This document shows positions 17,486-28,512 of a stretch of 64,000 nt of DNA, piece by piece (the first letter of the stretch is position 1; the number at the start of each line of letters is the position of its first letter). Both the position numbers and the translations under genes were made by a program. This DNA is from Alligator mississippiensis. Lineage: Eukaryota > Chordata > Crocodylia > Alligatoridae. The notes under the pieces are model-generated. The model was not told the DNA's origin, made no database searches, and worked only from the letters and a program-made list of their open reading frames with translations. The stretch is from assembly GCF_030867095.1 (NCBI RefSeq), contig NC_081828.1, positions 53,793,434 to 53,857,433 on the forward strand. The letters run 5' to 3'.

Positions 17486-18118
17486 TGTCTGAGTAAAAAG
17501 GTGACCAAACGCCAGCCCACATGCCAGACCAATGTGAAACACGAGGGTAAGTTGTGTTCAGCGTGTGAAGAGCTCATGATCACAGTGCGGACAGGCGCGT
17601 GATCAGACGGCCTCAGCGAATCAGAAGCTGCATGAGACGCGTGGCTGCACGGCCGGCAGTCACACTCTCCTAACTGAACATCAGCAGCATATTCTGATCG
17701 GCTTAGGAGTTTATAAGAGGGACAGAGCGCAAAAGCGCAGGAACTCGGGGCTCCACACAAACAGTTGGAGAGGACTGATCACCCTTTTCAGGAGCCCGTG
17801 TCCCCTAGGCCGACTATTGTATACTTGTTACCAAACATATCAAACACACCGAGCTCTCGTACAACAGTTTTTGCTGTTGTTACCCGCATTTGCAATTGTT
17901 CGTACTTCGTTGTTCTATTGTCTTCTGGCTGTACATTGTAAGAAGCAGCTGCTGCCTACTTGCTGTTTAACTGCTGTTTAAGAGTTTTTCTGTCATCTTG
18001 CATAAGTTGTAAGTAAAACCTAAGTTTATTTTACCACCTTAACTTGAGTCAATGTCCCTTTCGTCCCCAGCCTGGTCGTACCGGAGGGTTGGTCATCCAC
18101 CCGCCGCAGTTTACCACA
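17486..18118 (+). mobile_element. Solo LTR of an endogenous retrovirus
   Basis: This 633-bp segment begins TGTCTGAG and ends TTACCACA, flanked on both sides by a perfect 5-bp duplication GAAAC (17481-17485 and 18119-18123). Inside, a TATA-like tttataagag lies at about 17710 and an AGTAAA polyadenylation-like site near 18012, the normal U3-R-U5 order on the plus strand. No gag, pol or env sequence is attached, so it is a solo LTR left by LTR-LTR recombination. It starts about 660 bp upstream of the SHCBP1L start codon, pointing away from that gene. Five-bp duplications occur in several retroviral classes, so class is not assigned. Confidence 0.88.
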
Positions 18119-18164
18119 GAAACGATATGCTGGCTGGGAAGTAAAATGTCAACTAATGTGAACT

Positions 18165-18605
18165 AAAATTAAACCACGTGGCTGCATCCACAGGAGTGCA
18201 GAAGTTTGCTTCCCTGGGGACAAGAAGCAGTGGCACACCATGTACGGCTGGTGTTGGTCCCTGGAGAGCTCCTGGGCCACGTGGGCTTTGACATGGGGCC
18301 AGGGAGGCCCCAGCAGCCTTACCTGGGGGCTGGGGAAGCTGCAGCCATTGCATTTCTGCAACTGGCAGCTGGAGCGTGGCTCTGGCCTGTCAGGCTCCAG
18401 TTTGGGGCAGCTCACGTTGCTGCCATGTGTGCTGCCCTGCTTTTTATCCGCGCAGGGTTTTTTTACCCTAAGTTCTCCCAGAGTCAAAAAATCCCGCCCC
18501 CCCGCATGGCAAGGTAGCAGCACAGACAATGCCTCAGTGTGTGGTGCGTGACCCATCTGCAATGCCACATACCACCCATCTGTGCTCATGTGGACATGGC
18601 CTATG
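18165..18605 (-). repeat. Interspersed element, three-copy family, copy 2 (inverted)
   Basis: Read on the minus strand, it follows copies 1 and 3: a start like ggccatgtccacatgagcac, then a ctgctacnttgc core and a ggga/gtcag-rich middle. It begins about 45 bp downstream of the solo LTR. Open frames across it are GC-driven and not protein-like. Confidence 0.45.
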
Positions 18606-20068
18606 AGGCCAAATTCTGGGGGGAGCTATCTGCAGCTGTCATAGAACTCATTTGAAGTTCTGCGTGCCCATTACCTTTCAGGCTTTGGCAATCAGAAAGG
18701 AAAGATTGCTTCTGATCAAGCAGCATTTTGATGTATTGCATTAAAACAGCAGTTGTGAAAGAGTCAAAATGGCAAATTTAATGGCAAATGACCATTAAAA
18801 ATTAGACTGAAAAGATCTCAGTGTTCCAGGCTTAATTGAAAAAAAAACATTTCAGGCTTGTTGGACTAAAAAGATCAAGACAACTAGATTTTGTTTGGAA
18901 TGGTCAATCAAATCCTCTGGAGAAAAAAACTGGAAATCAGCAACCATGTAAAAATGCTGGAAGAATTAAGCTATGCAATGCAAGGAGCAGAGAAAATAGC
19001 CTGGTGGAATTCTGCTTAGGGTTTAAGAAAATTGTTTTTTACAAAGCTTCCTCATGTGGAAGCCAAAGCCCTTTTACAAACAGATACCCCAAGTATTGTC
19101 CCATAATCTCCCTCTTATACACAAACATATTTGTGAGATTGTATTTTAACAGACATGGCAGAGAGAAACATCTGGTTTATGTTTCTCAGTTAGTATAAAC
19201 AGAATAGATTATCAGTCCCTTATCAAATAGCCGAGCTCATGAGTGTAAGGGTCTTGTACAGATGCATAATTCTACACAGAACAGGGCTTAGACATTTTCC
19301 AAATGACTCTGGGTAGACAGTCCCCTGGTCTTTACAGTGAGACCCTCAAAACAGACTGGTGTAAATCTAAGCATAAGAGGAATGTTTCTGTGATTGGGCA
19401 TTTGTCAATGGGGTGTTCTAGATCAGAAGAGTAAACACTTAAACATCAGTGTCATGATGACAGTGCCCTACAGCAGGAGGGTCACTTTTTTATAGTTGCA
19501 GGAAAGAATGAACTAGTGCAGTGACAACAATTTTTTTTTTTATTTAAGAAAAAATTTTCGTGTCCCAGGTCAAATTAGCCAGATCAGGTCCAAATCCATT
19601 TGAATCATTCAAGAACCATATGTGGCCCTGCTATCCACAAGTATCCTCCACCCCAGCCTGGGGCTACAGGTACTTGGAAATCCTCTGATAGGCATCCTAT
19701 GTGCAAACCAAAGTCCGGAGACTTAGGGTTCAGATCCCCCCGAGTTTCACTTGCCCTCAGCTGTAGGGCTGCAGAAGCAAAAAAGATGGCAATCAATCTT
19801 AAATGTAGCCTCTGTATTTAAGTGTCTGCTCAACAATACATTTCTCACACACACATGGGGAAATTCACTCTTGCTTTGAGTGCAGAGGGGTTGCTAGAGG
19901 GTTATAACACCTGTCTTGGTGGATGCTCCAGACCTGAATTCACCTGCTCTACGCATACGCAGCGCTCAGTTTTCCCACCCCTGTCACAGAAGGTCCTAAT
20001 ATGGGGAGTATTTCGCAATGGGATTAAGTTGGCAGAGAAGAAATGGTAGGATGTCCAGAGCCCACGCA
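18606..20068. other. Intergenic DNA with one older repeat
   Basis: Mostly AT-rich unique-looking sequence. A dispersed repeat occupies about 19535-19800; a partner copy is at 45170-45640. No gene is recognised. Confidence 0.6.
19535..19800 (+). repeat. Dispersed repeat, uninterrupted copy
   Basis: The string 'ggtcaaattagccagatcag' through 'gcatcctatgtgca' and a 'ctcagctgtagggctgcag' block align collinearly with 45170-45640. This copy lacks the 187-bp MITE present in the other, so it preserves the pre-insertion arrangement. Family unknown; the partner copy starts with a hAT-like cngtggttctcaa end. Confidence 0.7.
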
Positions 20069-20297
20069 CAACTACTCCTCACTTAATGTAGTAGTTACGT
20101 TCTTTAAAAACGCGACTTTAAGCAAAACAATGTTAAACAAATCCAGTTACATCACAGTAGTTACCTACTAGCAGGCGGTGGCCAAACAGCATTATAACTG
20201 AACGCTGCATGACTTTAAACAAGTATGTTCTGTAATAGATCAGTGACATAATAATGAAACAATGTTAACTGGGACAACATTAAGTGAGGAGTACCTG
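20069..20297. mobile_element. Tc1/mariner- or pogo-like MITE, 229 bp
   Basis: The termini are inverted: caactactcctcacttaatg at the left, and caggtactcctcacttaatg read from the right on the other strand, 18 of 20 identical. The interior is AT-rich and non-coding. A TA target duplication would be expected for this group; here both flanks are CA, so the site is decayed or differently bounded. Confidence 0.7.
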
Positions 20298-20959
20298 CAC
20301 TTCTCAGTGACCAACAGAGGGCAGGGACAGGTAGTTAGCTATGTTAGTCTGAAGTCAAATAGAAGGCAAGGTAGATTTGCACCCTATAGATTAACTATAT
20401 CAGAGATACGTAACCTTTTGTTAGCAGCATTTTACTTCATAAAATGTTACGAAGGGGCTGCAGTAAGCTCCTAAAAAGAAAGCAGTGATGAGAATACAAA
20501 GAGTAGGGAAGGAAGGGGAACCTGCAGAAGAGGCAAGATGAGTAAGAGAAAGAAAAACAAAGGAACATAGTGGTTATGAAAGCTAATCCAGGTAATGGGA
20601 TTAAAACGGTCTAAATTCAGACTACAGATACTTAACACAATCCAGTCCATGGATTATTTCTTGTTCCACAATTTCCTGTTCAAGTTCATTTTAAAATTTT
20701 TGTTTTCTGAGAACAAATAAGCCTTAAAAACAAACAAACCTAAATCTTAAGAACAACCCTGATATTATCAAGCAAGTGTCTGATAAGGGGGTGCTACTGT
20801 TGTAATGAACAAAACAGCGTGCATACAGAGACAACTTTCCCACATAAAGATTTACAAACTTCTGACCCAGGACCCCACATCACAATACCAGAAGGAATGA
20901 AATTAACTCTTAAAGATGCTACCTCTGGAAACATAGGAGAGGATTAATGTTTCTACCTC

Positions 20960-21078
20960 CTGGCAGTCCAGCCCAGGCAACTTTTACTTTTTACCCAAGA
21001 CCCACAAACCTAGCAACTCAGGATGTTCCATTGCCTCTGGCATTGGCACTATCACACAGGGAGTTTCTAGCTACCTTG
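20960..21078 (+). pseudogene. Penelope-like element reverse transcriptase, 5' part
   Basis: The frame starting near 20968 shows FYFLPKTHKPSN followed by a Gly/Ser-rich SIASGIGT stretch. This is the 'LPKIHKP...GRPIVSG' block that characterises Penelope-like (Neptune/Penelope group) reverse transcriptases. It stops where the solo LTR is inserted and resumes after it in the same frame. No intact ORF remains. Confidence 0.75.
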
Positions 21079-21664
21079 TGTGGGGGCCGAGGGGGATCCA
21101 GGAAAGGGTCGGCTGGGTTGTGGCCACAAACCCAGAACATACAGATGGGTACTTTCGACCGCTGGAGTAGAATTAGGCACAAACGTGTACTGGTTCAAAC
21201 AAAGATGGCTTTACTTACACTGTCGAGATGTACAGCTTAGGAAGAAAGTTAACTTCAAACTTCGGTTACAGTTTAACTGAGGAGCTCTGTTAAGACGAGA
21301 TAGCTTTCTAGCAGGTCTGAACACGAGCATGCAGGACACGGGGGTACGTCGGGGACGGTCGGTGACGGGGAGTCTTTAGCGGTTGATCAGTCCGCCACGT
21401 TCACTCCGAGATGGGCGCGGAGTTCTCCAACTTGGGCGGAAACTTCTCCAACCTTTTATACGGCTAGCGAGCCAATTGCTAGTCGCCACGTAGGAATAAT
21501 TTAGAACCGGCCAATAGTAATGTATGAATTTGCATATGAGTGGCAGGAACCTTTCCAAGCCAGGGTTCTCCACCGTGCCGAGTAATTCCCTCGTACAAAA
21601 TCTCACCATGCCTTGTGCTAGAAAGTTCCACTGTGCCAAGGCACTCAACCACTATGCCCTGACA
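21079..21664 (-). mobile_element. Solo LTR inserted in Penelope-like element
   Basis: On the minus strand the element begins TGTCAGGG and ends GGCCCCCACA, 586 bp, with a perfect 5-bp duplication CCTTG at 21074-21078 and 21665-21669. On that strand it has an ATTGG box, a GTATAAAAGG TATA box (plus-strand 21454-21463) and an AGTAAA site in the order expected of U3-R. Sequence and length differ from the LTR at 17486-18118, so it is a different family. No internal retroviral genes are attached. Confidence 0.9.
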
Positions 21665-21669
21665 CCTTG

Positions 21670-22340
21670 ACTCAATCTGATTTAAATATGCCATGGAAGC
21701 TGCCAGCTATTTGAAAGATACCACAGATTTCCTAAAGAAACTAGCTTCCATTGACAAGCTTCCAGTTACTACCATATTAGCTACCATGGAAGTCACAATT
21801 TTATATACCGACATCCCCTATCAGGATGGATTATAAACCATAAGGAACATTATTCCCAAACAAGATATTGCTTCCGTTTCTATCACACCCTCCTACTTTT
21901 TTTCCTCATACACAACTATTTCAGATTTGGGGACTTCCTATAGCTACAAACAATTGGCACTGCCATGGGCACCCTTGTGACCCCTAATATGTCAATGTAT
22001 TTATGATGGACCTTGAAGTCTGCTTCCTCTGCAGCTGTCCTTCATACCAATGGCATCTTCTTCATATAGACACATGGGAAGCAGTCTCTAGAGAAATTCC
22101 ACCAGGGCTCTAACAACTTCCACCTCTCCATCAAACTGACGCTGGAATACTCCACCCAGCAAATTTATTTCTTGGTTGCCACTGTGAAAGTTTACAATGG
22201 CAATATCACTGCTACATTGTATCAGAAACCTACCCAGTGTACAGGTACTTCCATGACAGCAACTCTCACCCTAAGCACACCCCTACATCCATCATCCACA
22301 GTCAATCTCTGTATTACAACCATATCTGCTCTGATGCCAC
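21670..22340 (+). pseudogene. Penelope-like element reverse transcriptase, 3' part
   Basis: After the LTR the frame resumes with LKDTTDFLKKL, then TILATMEVTILYTDIP (RT motif A, with the first catalytic Asp of 'DVTSLYTNIP' replaced by Glu), GTAMGT (motif B), NGIFFI where 'YIDDIFFIW' is expected, NNFHLSIKLTLEYS, TLYQKPT and finally HSQSLYYNHICSD in another frame. This order is that of Penelope/Neptune RTs. Several stops (for example near 21688 and 21832) and a lost DD box show long inactivity. The endonuclease domain is not recognisable. Confidence 0.82.
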
Positions 22341-23012
22341 TGATGTGGTGTGGTGCATTCAGCTCTGCTGGATGACCCAGCAGCACGGAGCCAGAGGGGA
22401 GCCTGCAGGGAGCTGCAGGTGAGGTGGAGTGCTATACCACACAGGAGTGGTGAGTGGTGGGTGCCTGCCTGTCTGCACAGGGTGCAGCGGGGCAGGAGAG
22501 CACCCAACCCACTGAGCACACTACAGAGGGGTGGGGAACCAGGGGAAGTGCCCGCCTATCCATACACATGGTGCAGCAGGGTGAGAGCACGCTTGCCTAT
22601 GTGAGTGCATGGTGCACAGTCTGGAGACCTCATAGCTCTTGCTAATTAGGCACCCATGGTATGTGGCCTAAGGGGTGTGTGATCCTTGACTGCTGAGAAA
22701 TTGGACCACTCTGATATACACCATCACCTGTTTACAGTGCCTCTCTGTTGTCCACATTTTCAGACAGGGTGATCTCTATGTGAAATTATGAATGAACATC
22801 TATTTGACATTGTCACAAACCCCACTGTTATTGGACAGGTTTCTAGGATGTCGTACAGGTTTTCTTATGTTTGTTTTACTGATATGGTGTGTGTGGTCTC
22901 ATTGAAAAGCCAATGTTATGCAGTGTTCACTTATGTAATTTTTGTCTCTGTATAGATTATGCAGCACATTCTATACAGTATATGTCTTTATAATGCTGGA
23001 TATAGTGTAGAC
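22341..23012. other. Intergenic, repeat-like but unclassified
   Basis: From 22341 to about 22660 the sequence becomes G-rich with recurring 'gtgcagcrgggtgagagca'-type phrases and ends the Penelope homology. The rest is AT-rich. No gene or clear element ends were found. Confidence 0.4.
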
Positions 23013-23304
23013 CAAGATCAGGCCCTGCACTGCCCCTGCCTGGCCCCGTGTGCTGGGATCGGTCCCCATGCCCAGCCTTGCACTCCTAGATTGGATCCTG
23101 TGCCACCTCGCACACCCAATCTAGCACCCAGGGCCACTCTTTCTGGCCCATGAAGCATTCCATGAATCTAGAAATTTGGTGGCAATTAATGCCACCACTG
23201 TTCCCCGAAAGCCAAATGTTTGGACCCTTGGGGAGTCCCACAGGCTGGATGACATGGCTCTGTGTGCCAGATGTGGCCTGCAGGCTAGGAGTTGAACACC
23301 CCTG
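23013..23304. mobile_element. Probable hAT-type MITE
   Basis: The right end gagttgaacacccctg matches the terminus class seen at 42078, 52634 and 53424. The proposed left end caagatcaggccctg resembles the 52643 element start. Flanks gtgtagac and ctctaaac agree at 5 of 8 positions and both have TA at positions 4-5. The left boundary is tentative. Confidence 0.5.
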
Positions 23305-24515
23305 CTCTAAACTAAGACTATGGATTCTTATCCCATTATAGGGATTACCTTTTATAATCCTCATGTCCCTCAATGGGTTAATTACTTGTTTTTTCTCTCT
23401 CCTACCTAACCTTGCCTTTCCCTGTGGTGCCCTTTCCTTTTTCCTCCCACTCCTCTTTGTAGAATACTCTTTGGATTCTAATTAATGCTTTCTGTTTAGA
23501 AATTCAGCTTCCTGCCATCCCTTCATAACATCTGATGAGGTAAGCCACTGCCTGATGAAGCTTATGCATCTCTGTTTTAGTTAGTCTGTAAGCTGCAAAC
23601 CCACCCTACCTTCGAATAGAGGTCAGCCATGTAAGGCTATTGTACCTGTAGACAGAACAAGGGAGGCACAAAGGTGGCTTAAAGCCATCTAGATATCCTT
23701 TCTGTCTAGGCTCCCTCTTCTGTGTGTTAGCTTCTGGCATAGAACACAATCTGTCCCTAAATATTTTCAAATATTGCTAAGCTGATTTCCAATGTGTATG
23801 CACAATAACATTGTCTGTTTTGTGAATTTAGTGTTCATTATTTCATTTAAGCCCAGATGAATAATAGAATTGTTGATTTTCTAATAATAAATAAACTGGG
23901 AGATGGAGAAGATCCAAATTAGTTCAAATTTTGGCCTTTCTGCTGAGAGAGTCCCAATATACTGTAATGATAGTTGTTTATGTGGATACTTGTCCATTAG
24001 GAAGACTATGACTACAAATTTATTTCATCTGAGCTATCAGATGACTATCAAGTGGACTGGTCAACTTCTGATCAGTTCCAAGACTGACTCTATTTAAACC
24101 AGTGACCTAATGGTGAAAGGCTGCATAGCCCATTTTTTGTTATTAATCTCTTTCCTCCCAGGTTGCAGTTTCAAAAAAAGAGAAGATCTGGACAGCTTTG
24201 AAACCATCTGCCCAGTTAGCTTGAATCTCCATTTCTCTTTGTTTTATCTAACTTGGCAAGGAGCAGATTCTGTCTTATAAAAAAGAGCAGAGAATTTTAT
24301 CCCTATTACCAGTAGTTATTGTGCAGAAGATTCCCTTGGCATACTTTACAAATAAATCACTGAGGATGTTGGATTTAAATAAGCCAATTGTGAAAATTGT
24401 CATCCTTGTCCAGCCAACAGTTCCCTTCTCTCATTTTTCTCTGGCAAACTCTGACTTTCTGCTCTTATGAAATTTTTGTGCATGTGTATTAAGTAGTTAA
24501 CTTGACTCTCTGATG

Positions 24516-24543
24516 TATTATTATTATTATTATTATTATTATT
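24516..24543 (+). repeat. (ATT)n microsatellite
   Basis: About nine uninterrupted trinucleotide units. Confidence 0.95.
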
Positions 24544-25059
24544 TCTCTCCCTGCTAAATCCAGTGTAGCGCTAGCATGGAGAAATTATACTGAAATGCTA
24601 AACATAGGGACTTGCCAAGTTAGTTCATATTTTCTGCAGCGCATTCACAGGCTCCAGAACTACTTTTGGTCTAGTCCACATAAACACAGAGCCCTTGAAA
24701 CAGAATTACATTTTTAGAAGTAAATTACTTAAACAATTCAATTGAAAATTGCATATGATAGAAATTGAGATATCTTTAAAAGCTTTTAAATAATTTTCAG
24801 TTTGAACTATGTTTGTTAGCCTATGTGACATGCCTGTTCTTTGCTGTAGGTTTTATCTCCTGTTTTAGGTGTGACTGTATGTGACTGGTTGGAGAAATCA
24901 AGTTATCTTGCTATCAGTATATTTACTGATTAGGCTGAAGCAGCACACAGTTGCCTGAACTAAATTCTAAATATAGCTTGCAGGACAGACAGATACTTGG
25001 ACAAGTTGAAGTCAGGCACTAAAAGAGAGATAGGGAGGCCAGATCTTTATTTGGTTTAA

Positions 25060-25125
25060 TTGACAAAGCTCCATTGACTTCAGTGGAGTTATGCAAATGT
25101 ATACCAGTGCAGATCTGGCCTGAAA
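25060..25125 (+). repeat. Interspersed repeat fragment with ctccattgacttcagtggag palindrome
   Basis: The phrase around the palindrome, followed by 'tgcaaatgtataccagtg' and 'cagatctggcc', is a common motif in reptile and bird genomes. Family name not certain. Confidence 0.45.
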
Positions 25126-25856
25126 GGATTAATTCCACTTAACCAAACTGAATATTAAACTAGGAGAAAGAAATTAATCCAGCTTTGGGATTTATCTGTA
25201 ATAAAAAAGAGTTTTTAAAGGGGTTGCCTCCTATGTTCTCCGATATTCTTTTACCAGCAACTGTAATGAGATTTTTGTGCATGCACACACACACTTGTGA
25301 GAGTATCTGAACAGTGTCACACAGACTTTCTGAGTTTTCATACTTTTGCCTTCGTTTTTGGATACTTCCTAAACAGAGATGGATTTCTTTTTTGTTTTAG
25401 TGTTTCTGTTTATTTGCTGGGTAGGTTGTGGATGTCTGCTGCTATTACTGTGTTATCATTTTGCCCACTGAGAAGATAACCAGGCCTCCGGAAGCTTCTG
25501 TAAGGATGTTGGCCACAGCAGGGCATAGCAGAGTGTAGCTTCATCTCCCACCACCACACGCAACTGACTGTGCTTTAAGGTTCTAGACAGACAAGAGAAC
25601 AATACAAACTGTTAAGGTGACCACCTACCTATAATCGGATGGAAGAGTCTTGAAATGGGAGCATCAACTCCGGTCCAGGGCTGCATGACTCCAGGACAGC
25701 ATTTGTCCTAGATTCCCAGTATCATGTGCATGGATCTGGGTTTTCTGTTCACTGTGGAAAAACATGAGAAATGGTAGGTTTCCCCTTGCAGGCTGGCAGC
25801 ATTCGAGTCTGCAAGGGGCTGCTTGGGGCTGGGAGGAACTCAGGGGGTGTCATGTT

Positions 25857-25985
25857 TATTTGTCCTTATTGAACTGCATCTGGTTCCACTCCACACACCT
25901 TTCCAGCTTATCCAGGTCTGCTTCGATCCACATCCTATCCCCTAGCGTGACCGCATTTCCCCATAGCTTAGTATCATCCATAAAC
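25857..25985 (-). mobile_element. CR1 fragment, minus strand
   Basis: On the minus strand the frame reads DTKLWGNAV, RMWIEADLDKLE and WNQMQFNKD, the segment just after the RT catalytic box of CR1 ORF2. It ends next to a plus-strand CR1 that starts with the same segment, making an inverted pair. Both ends are truncated. Confidence 0.8.
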
Positions 25986-26765
25986 AAAGCACGCTGGCCA
26001 AGTTCACAGACAATACTAAGTTATGGGGAAAAGCAGTCATGCTAGAGGATAGGATGCGGATCCAAGTGGACCTGGACAAGCTGGAAAGGTGGGCGGAGCA
26101 GAACTGGATGCAGTTCAGTAAGGATAAATGCTGAGTACTTCATTCAGGGAGAAGTAACCAGGGACGTGAATACAGGTTAGGAAGAGATGTCCTGGCCAGC
26201 ACGATGGCTGAAAGGGACCTATACTTAGCATTGGTGAGACCCCAGCTGGAGTTCTGTGTCCAGTTCTGGGTGCTGCACTTCAAAAAAGACGTGAAGAATC
26301 TTAAAAGGGTCCAGAGAAGGGCCACAAGAATGATTAAGGGCCTGGAGGACAAACCTTATGAGGGAAGACTAAGGGATCTGGGACTGTTTGTTTAGCCTGG
26401 GGAAGAGAAAACTGAGGGGGGACTTGGTGGCTGTCTTTAAGTATGTAAGGGGTGAATATCAGGAGCTGGGAGAAAAACTGTTCACTAGGGCGCCCCAGGG
26501 AGGACAAGGAGTAATGAGCATAAACTGTTAGAGGATGGTTTCAGGTTGGATGTAAGAAATAACTTCTTTACCGTAAGGGTGATCAGAAACTGGAACCGAC
26601 TTCCCAAGGAAGTGGTGCAGTCCCCAACCTTGGAAGTCTTCAAGAGAAGGCTAGACAGACATTTGATCTCAACAGTATTCCTGCCCAGAACAGGGGAGTT
26701 GGACTCAATGATCTTTTGAGGTCCCTTCCAGCCCTTAATTTCTATGATTCTATGATTTCTATATG
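25986..26765 (+). mobile_element. CR1 3' fragment, plus strand
   Basis: It begins within ORF2 (FTDNTKLWGKAV, MRIQVDLDKLERW), has a deletion between AERDL and [10 protein letters not shown], continues through RVQRRATRMIKG, and ends at the CR1 3' tail with tandem octamer-like attctatgattctatgattt repeats at 26743-26763. Stops interrupt the frame. It is 5'-truncated, as usual for LINE insertions. Confidence 0.9.
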
Positions 26766-26852
26766 CACACGTGCACATGGCTAGGGATAAAGCCAGGCAG
26801 TGTGGAGAGCAGCTCCTGCAGGTAAGTCGAGGGATAAGGGGAGATTTAATAG

Positions 26853-28512
26853 ATTTCATAGACATTACGCCTGGAAGGGACCTAGGGAGATCATCAGGTC
26901 CAGCCGCCTGCCCAGGTAGTCAGCTGGGGTCAGATGACCCCAGCAAGATAATCATCCAAACACTTCTTGAATGTGTCCAGATTAGGTGCTTGCACCATTT
27001 CTGGGTGGAGTACATTCCAGACTCTGGAGGCTCGGACAGTAAATAAGTTTTTCCTTATGTCCAGTCTAAAACGGTCTTCCAGCAGTTTGTGACAGTTAGA
27101 CCTTGTCTTTCCTTGGGGTGCTCTGGTGAACAGATGTTCTCCCAGTTCCTGATGCACAGCCTTTATATACTTATAGGGTGCTACCAAGTCACCCCTGAGC
27201 CTTCACTTCTCCAGGCTGAAGAGTCCCATGGCTTTCAGCCTCTCCTCATAAGGCCTGCTCTCTTGACCTCTGATCATGCACATGGCTCTCATCTGGAATC
27301 TCTCAAGCTTCTCCACATCCTTTTTAAAGTGTGGAGCCCAGAATTGGATGCAGTACTCCAGCTGTGGCCTCACCAAGGCCAAGTAAAGTGGGAAGATGAC
27401 ATGTTGGGTCTTGCTTGAGATGCATCAGTAGGTGCAAGCCAGGGTTTTGTTTGCTTTGCTAGCTGCAGCATCACATCGGTGGTTCATATTCAACTTGCCG
27501 TCAATTATGACCCCCAAGTCTCTTTCGGTCATGGTGCCAGTGAGTGTAGCACAGCTGAACCTATAGGTATGATGTGGGTTCTTTCTCCTGAGGTGGAGCA
27601 CCTTGCATTTCTCTAAGTTGAATGTCATCAGGTTTAGATCCGCCTACCTTGCAAGCATGTCCAGGTCAGCCTGAATCTCCAACCTATCCTTCAGAGTGGC
27701 CATGCTTCCCCATAATTTGGTGTCATCTGTGAACTTAGCCAGTCCACTTCTGACACCCAAATCCAGATTGTTTATGAATATATTAAAGAGTATTGGTCCA
27801 AGTACTGACCCTGGGGGACACCATTGGCCACCATGCACCAAGTTGACTCGGTTCCATCGACTATCACTCTCTGGGTCCAACCATGGAGCTAGTTCCCCAG
27901 TCATCAGATATTAAAGTTGTCAAGGCCACAGTTCCCCAATTTTACCATGAGGACATCACGGGAGACCAAGTCAAAGGCTTTTTTGAAATCCAGGTAAATT
28001 ACATCAGCCTCTCCTCCCCTGTTCAGGTGTCGCATCACCTGGTCATAGAAGGAAATAAGGTTGGTCAGGCATGACCTACCCATAACAGCTGTGTTGGTTA
28101 TCTCTCAGAACGTTGCCTTCCGTTAGCTTGTGGTTGATGGATTCCTTGATAATTTTTTCCAAGATCTTTCCAGGGATTGAGGTCAAACTGATTGGCCTGT
28201 AGTTCCCTGGATCAGTAGCAACATGTAGGGGGTGCAAAGTGGTACACGTGCACCCCCTGAGAGCACTGGTGCACCCTCTTACTAGCCACGCTTGCCACTC
28301 AGCACTCAACCCCCTCCCCCCCATTGGTGAGATTGGCCATGGGGGGACCCCCCCAGTCGCTGACTGGTTGCTGGGGGGGCACATTCCCTCCCCCCCTGAC
28401 TAAGGTGGCACCAGTCGCCCATGTCCTGGATGCTCCTTCCTTCCCTTCTTGAAGATAGGCACCACATCGGCCCTCTTCCAATCTATGGGGACCTCCCCTG
28501 AGCACCATGAGA
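26853..28512 (-). mobile_element. CR1 fragment, minus strand, with internal insertion
   Basis: The 3' end lies at 26853 (ttcatagacattacgcctgg) and the element runs leftward in its own direction from about 28512. Minus-strand frames show ADVVPIFKKG, ISLTSIPGKILEKII, SVLGPILFNIFINNL, AKFTDDTKLWGS, MTFNLEKCKVLHL and, near the end, HKLLEDRFRLDIRKN. The RT box reads FTDD. A 211-bp foreign segment (28213-28423) interrupts it. Frameshifts and stops make it inactive. Its 3' tail faces that of the CR1 at 25986-26765. Confidence 0.9.
28213..28423. mobile_element. 211-bp insertion in CR1 with 8-bp duplication
   Basis: CR1 sequence stops at ccctggat (28205-28212) and resumes after tcctggat (28424-28431), a 7 of 8 match that reads as a target-site duplication. 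The insert contains tagggggtgc and a gtgcaccccct arm, resembling sequence at 47223-47270. It is G/C-run rich and non-coding. Size and 8-bp duplication suggest a hAT-like MITE, though its ends are not clearly inverted. Confidence 0.65.

Larger units (their letters stand above)
23313..25850. other. Intergenic, mostly unique AT-rich DNA
   Basis: No exon was recognised. It contains the (ATT)n microsatellite at 24516-24543 and a short amniote-type repeat near 25065-25120. The remainder shows no strong pattern. Confidence 0.55.

Noticed and set aside
16803..17522. Minus-strand open frame of 239 codons upstream of SHCBP1L
   Set aside because: It crosses from the solo LTR into the SHCBP1L promoter and first exon in a different frame from the gene. 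Composition-driven.
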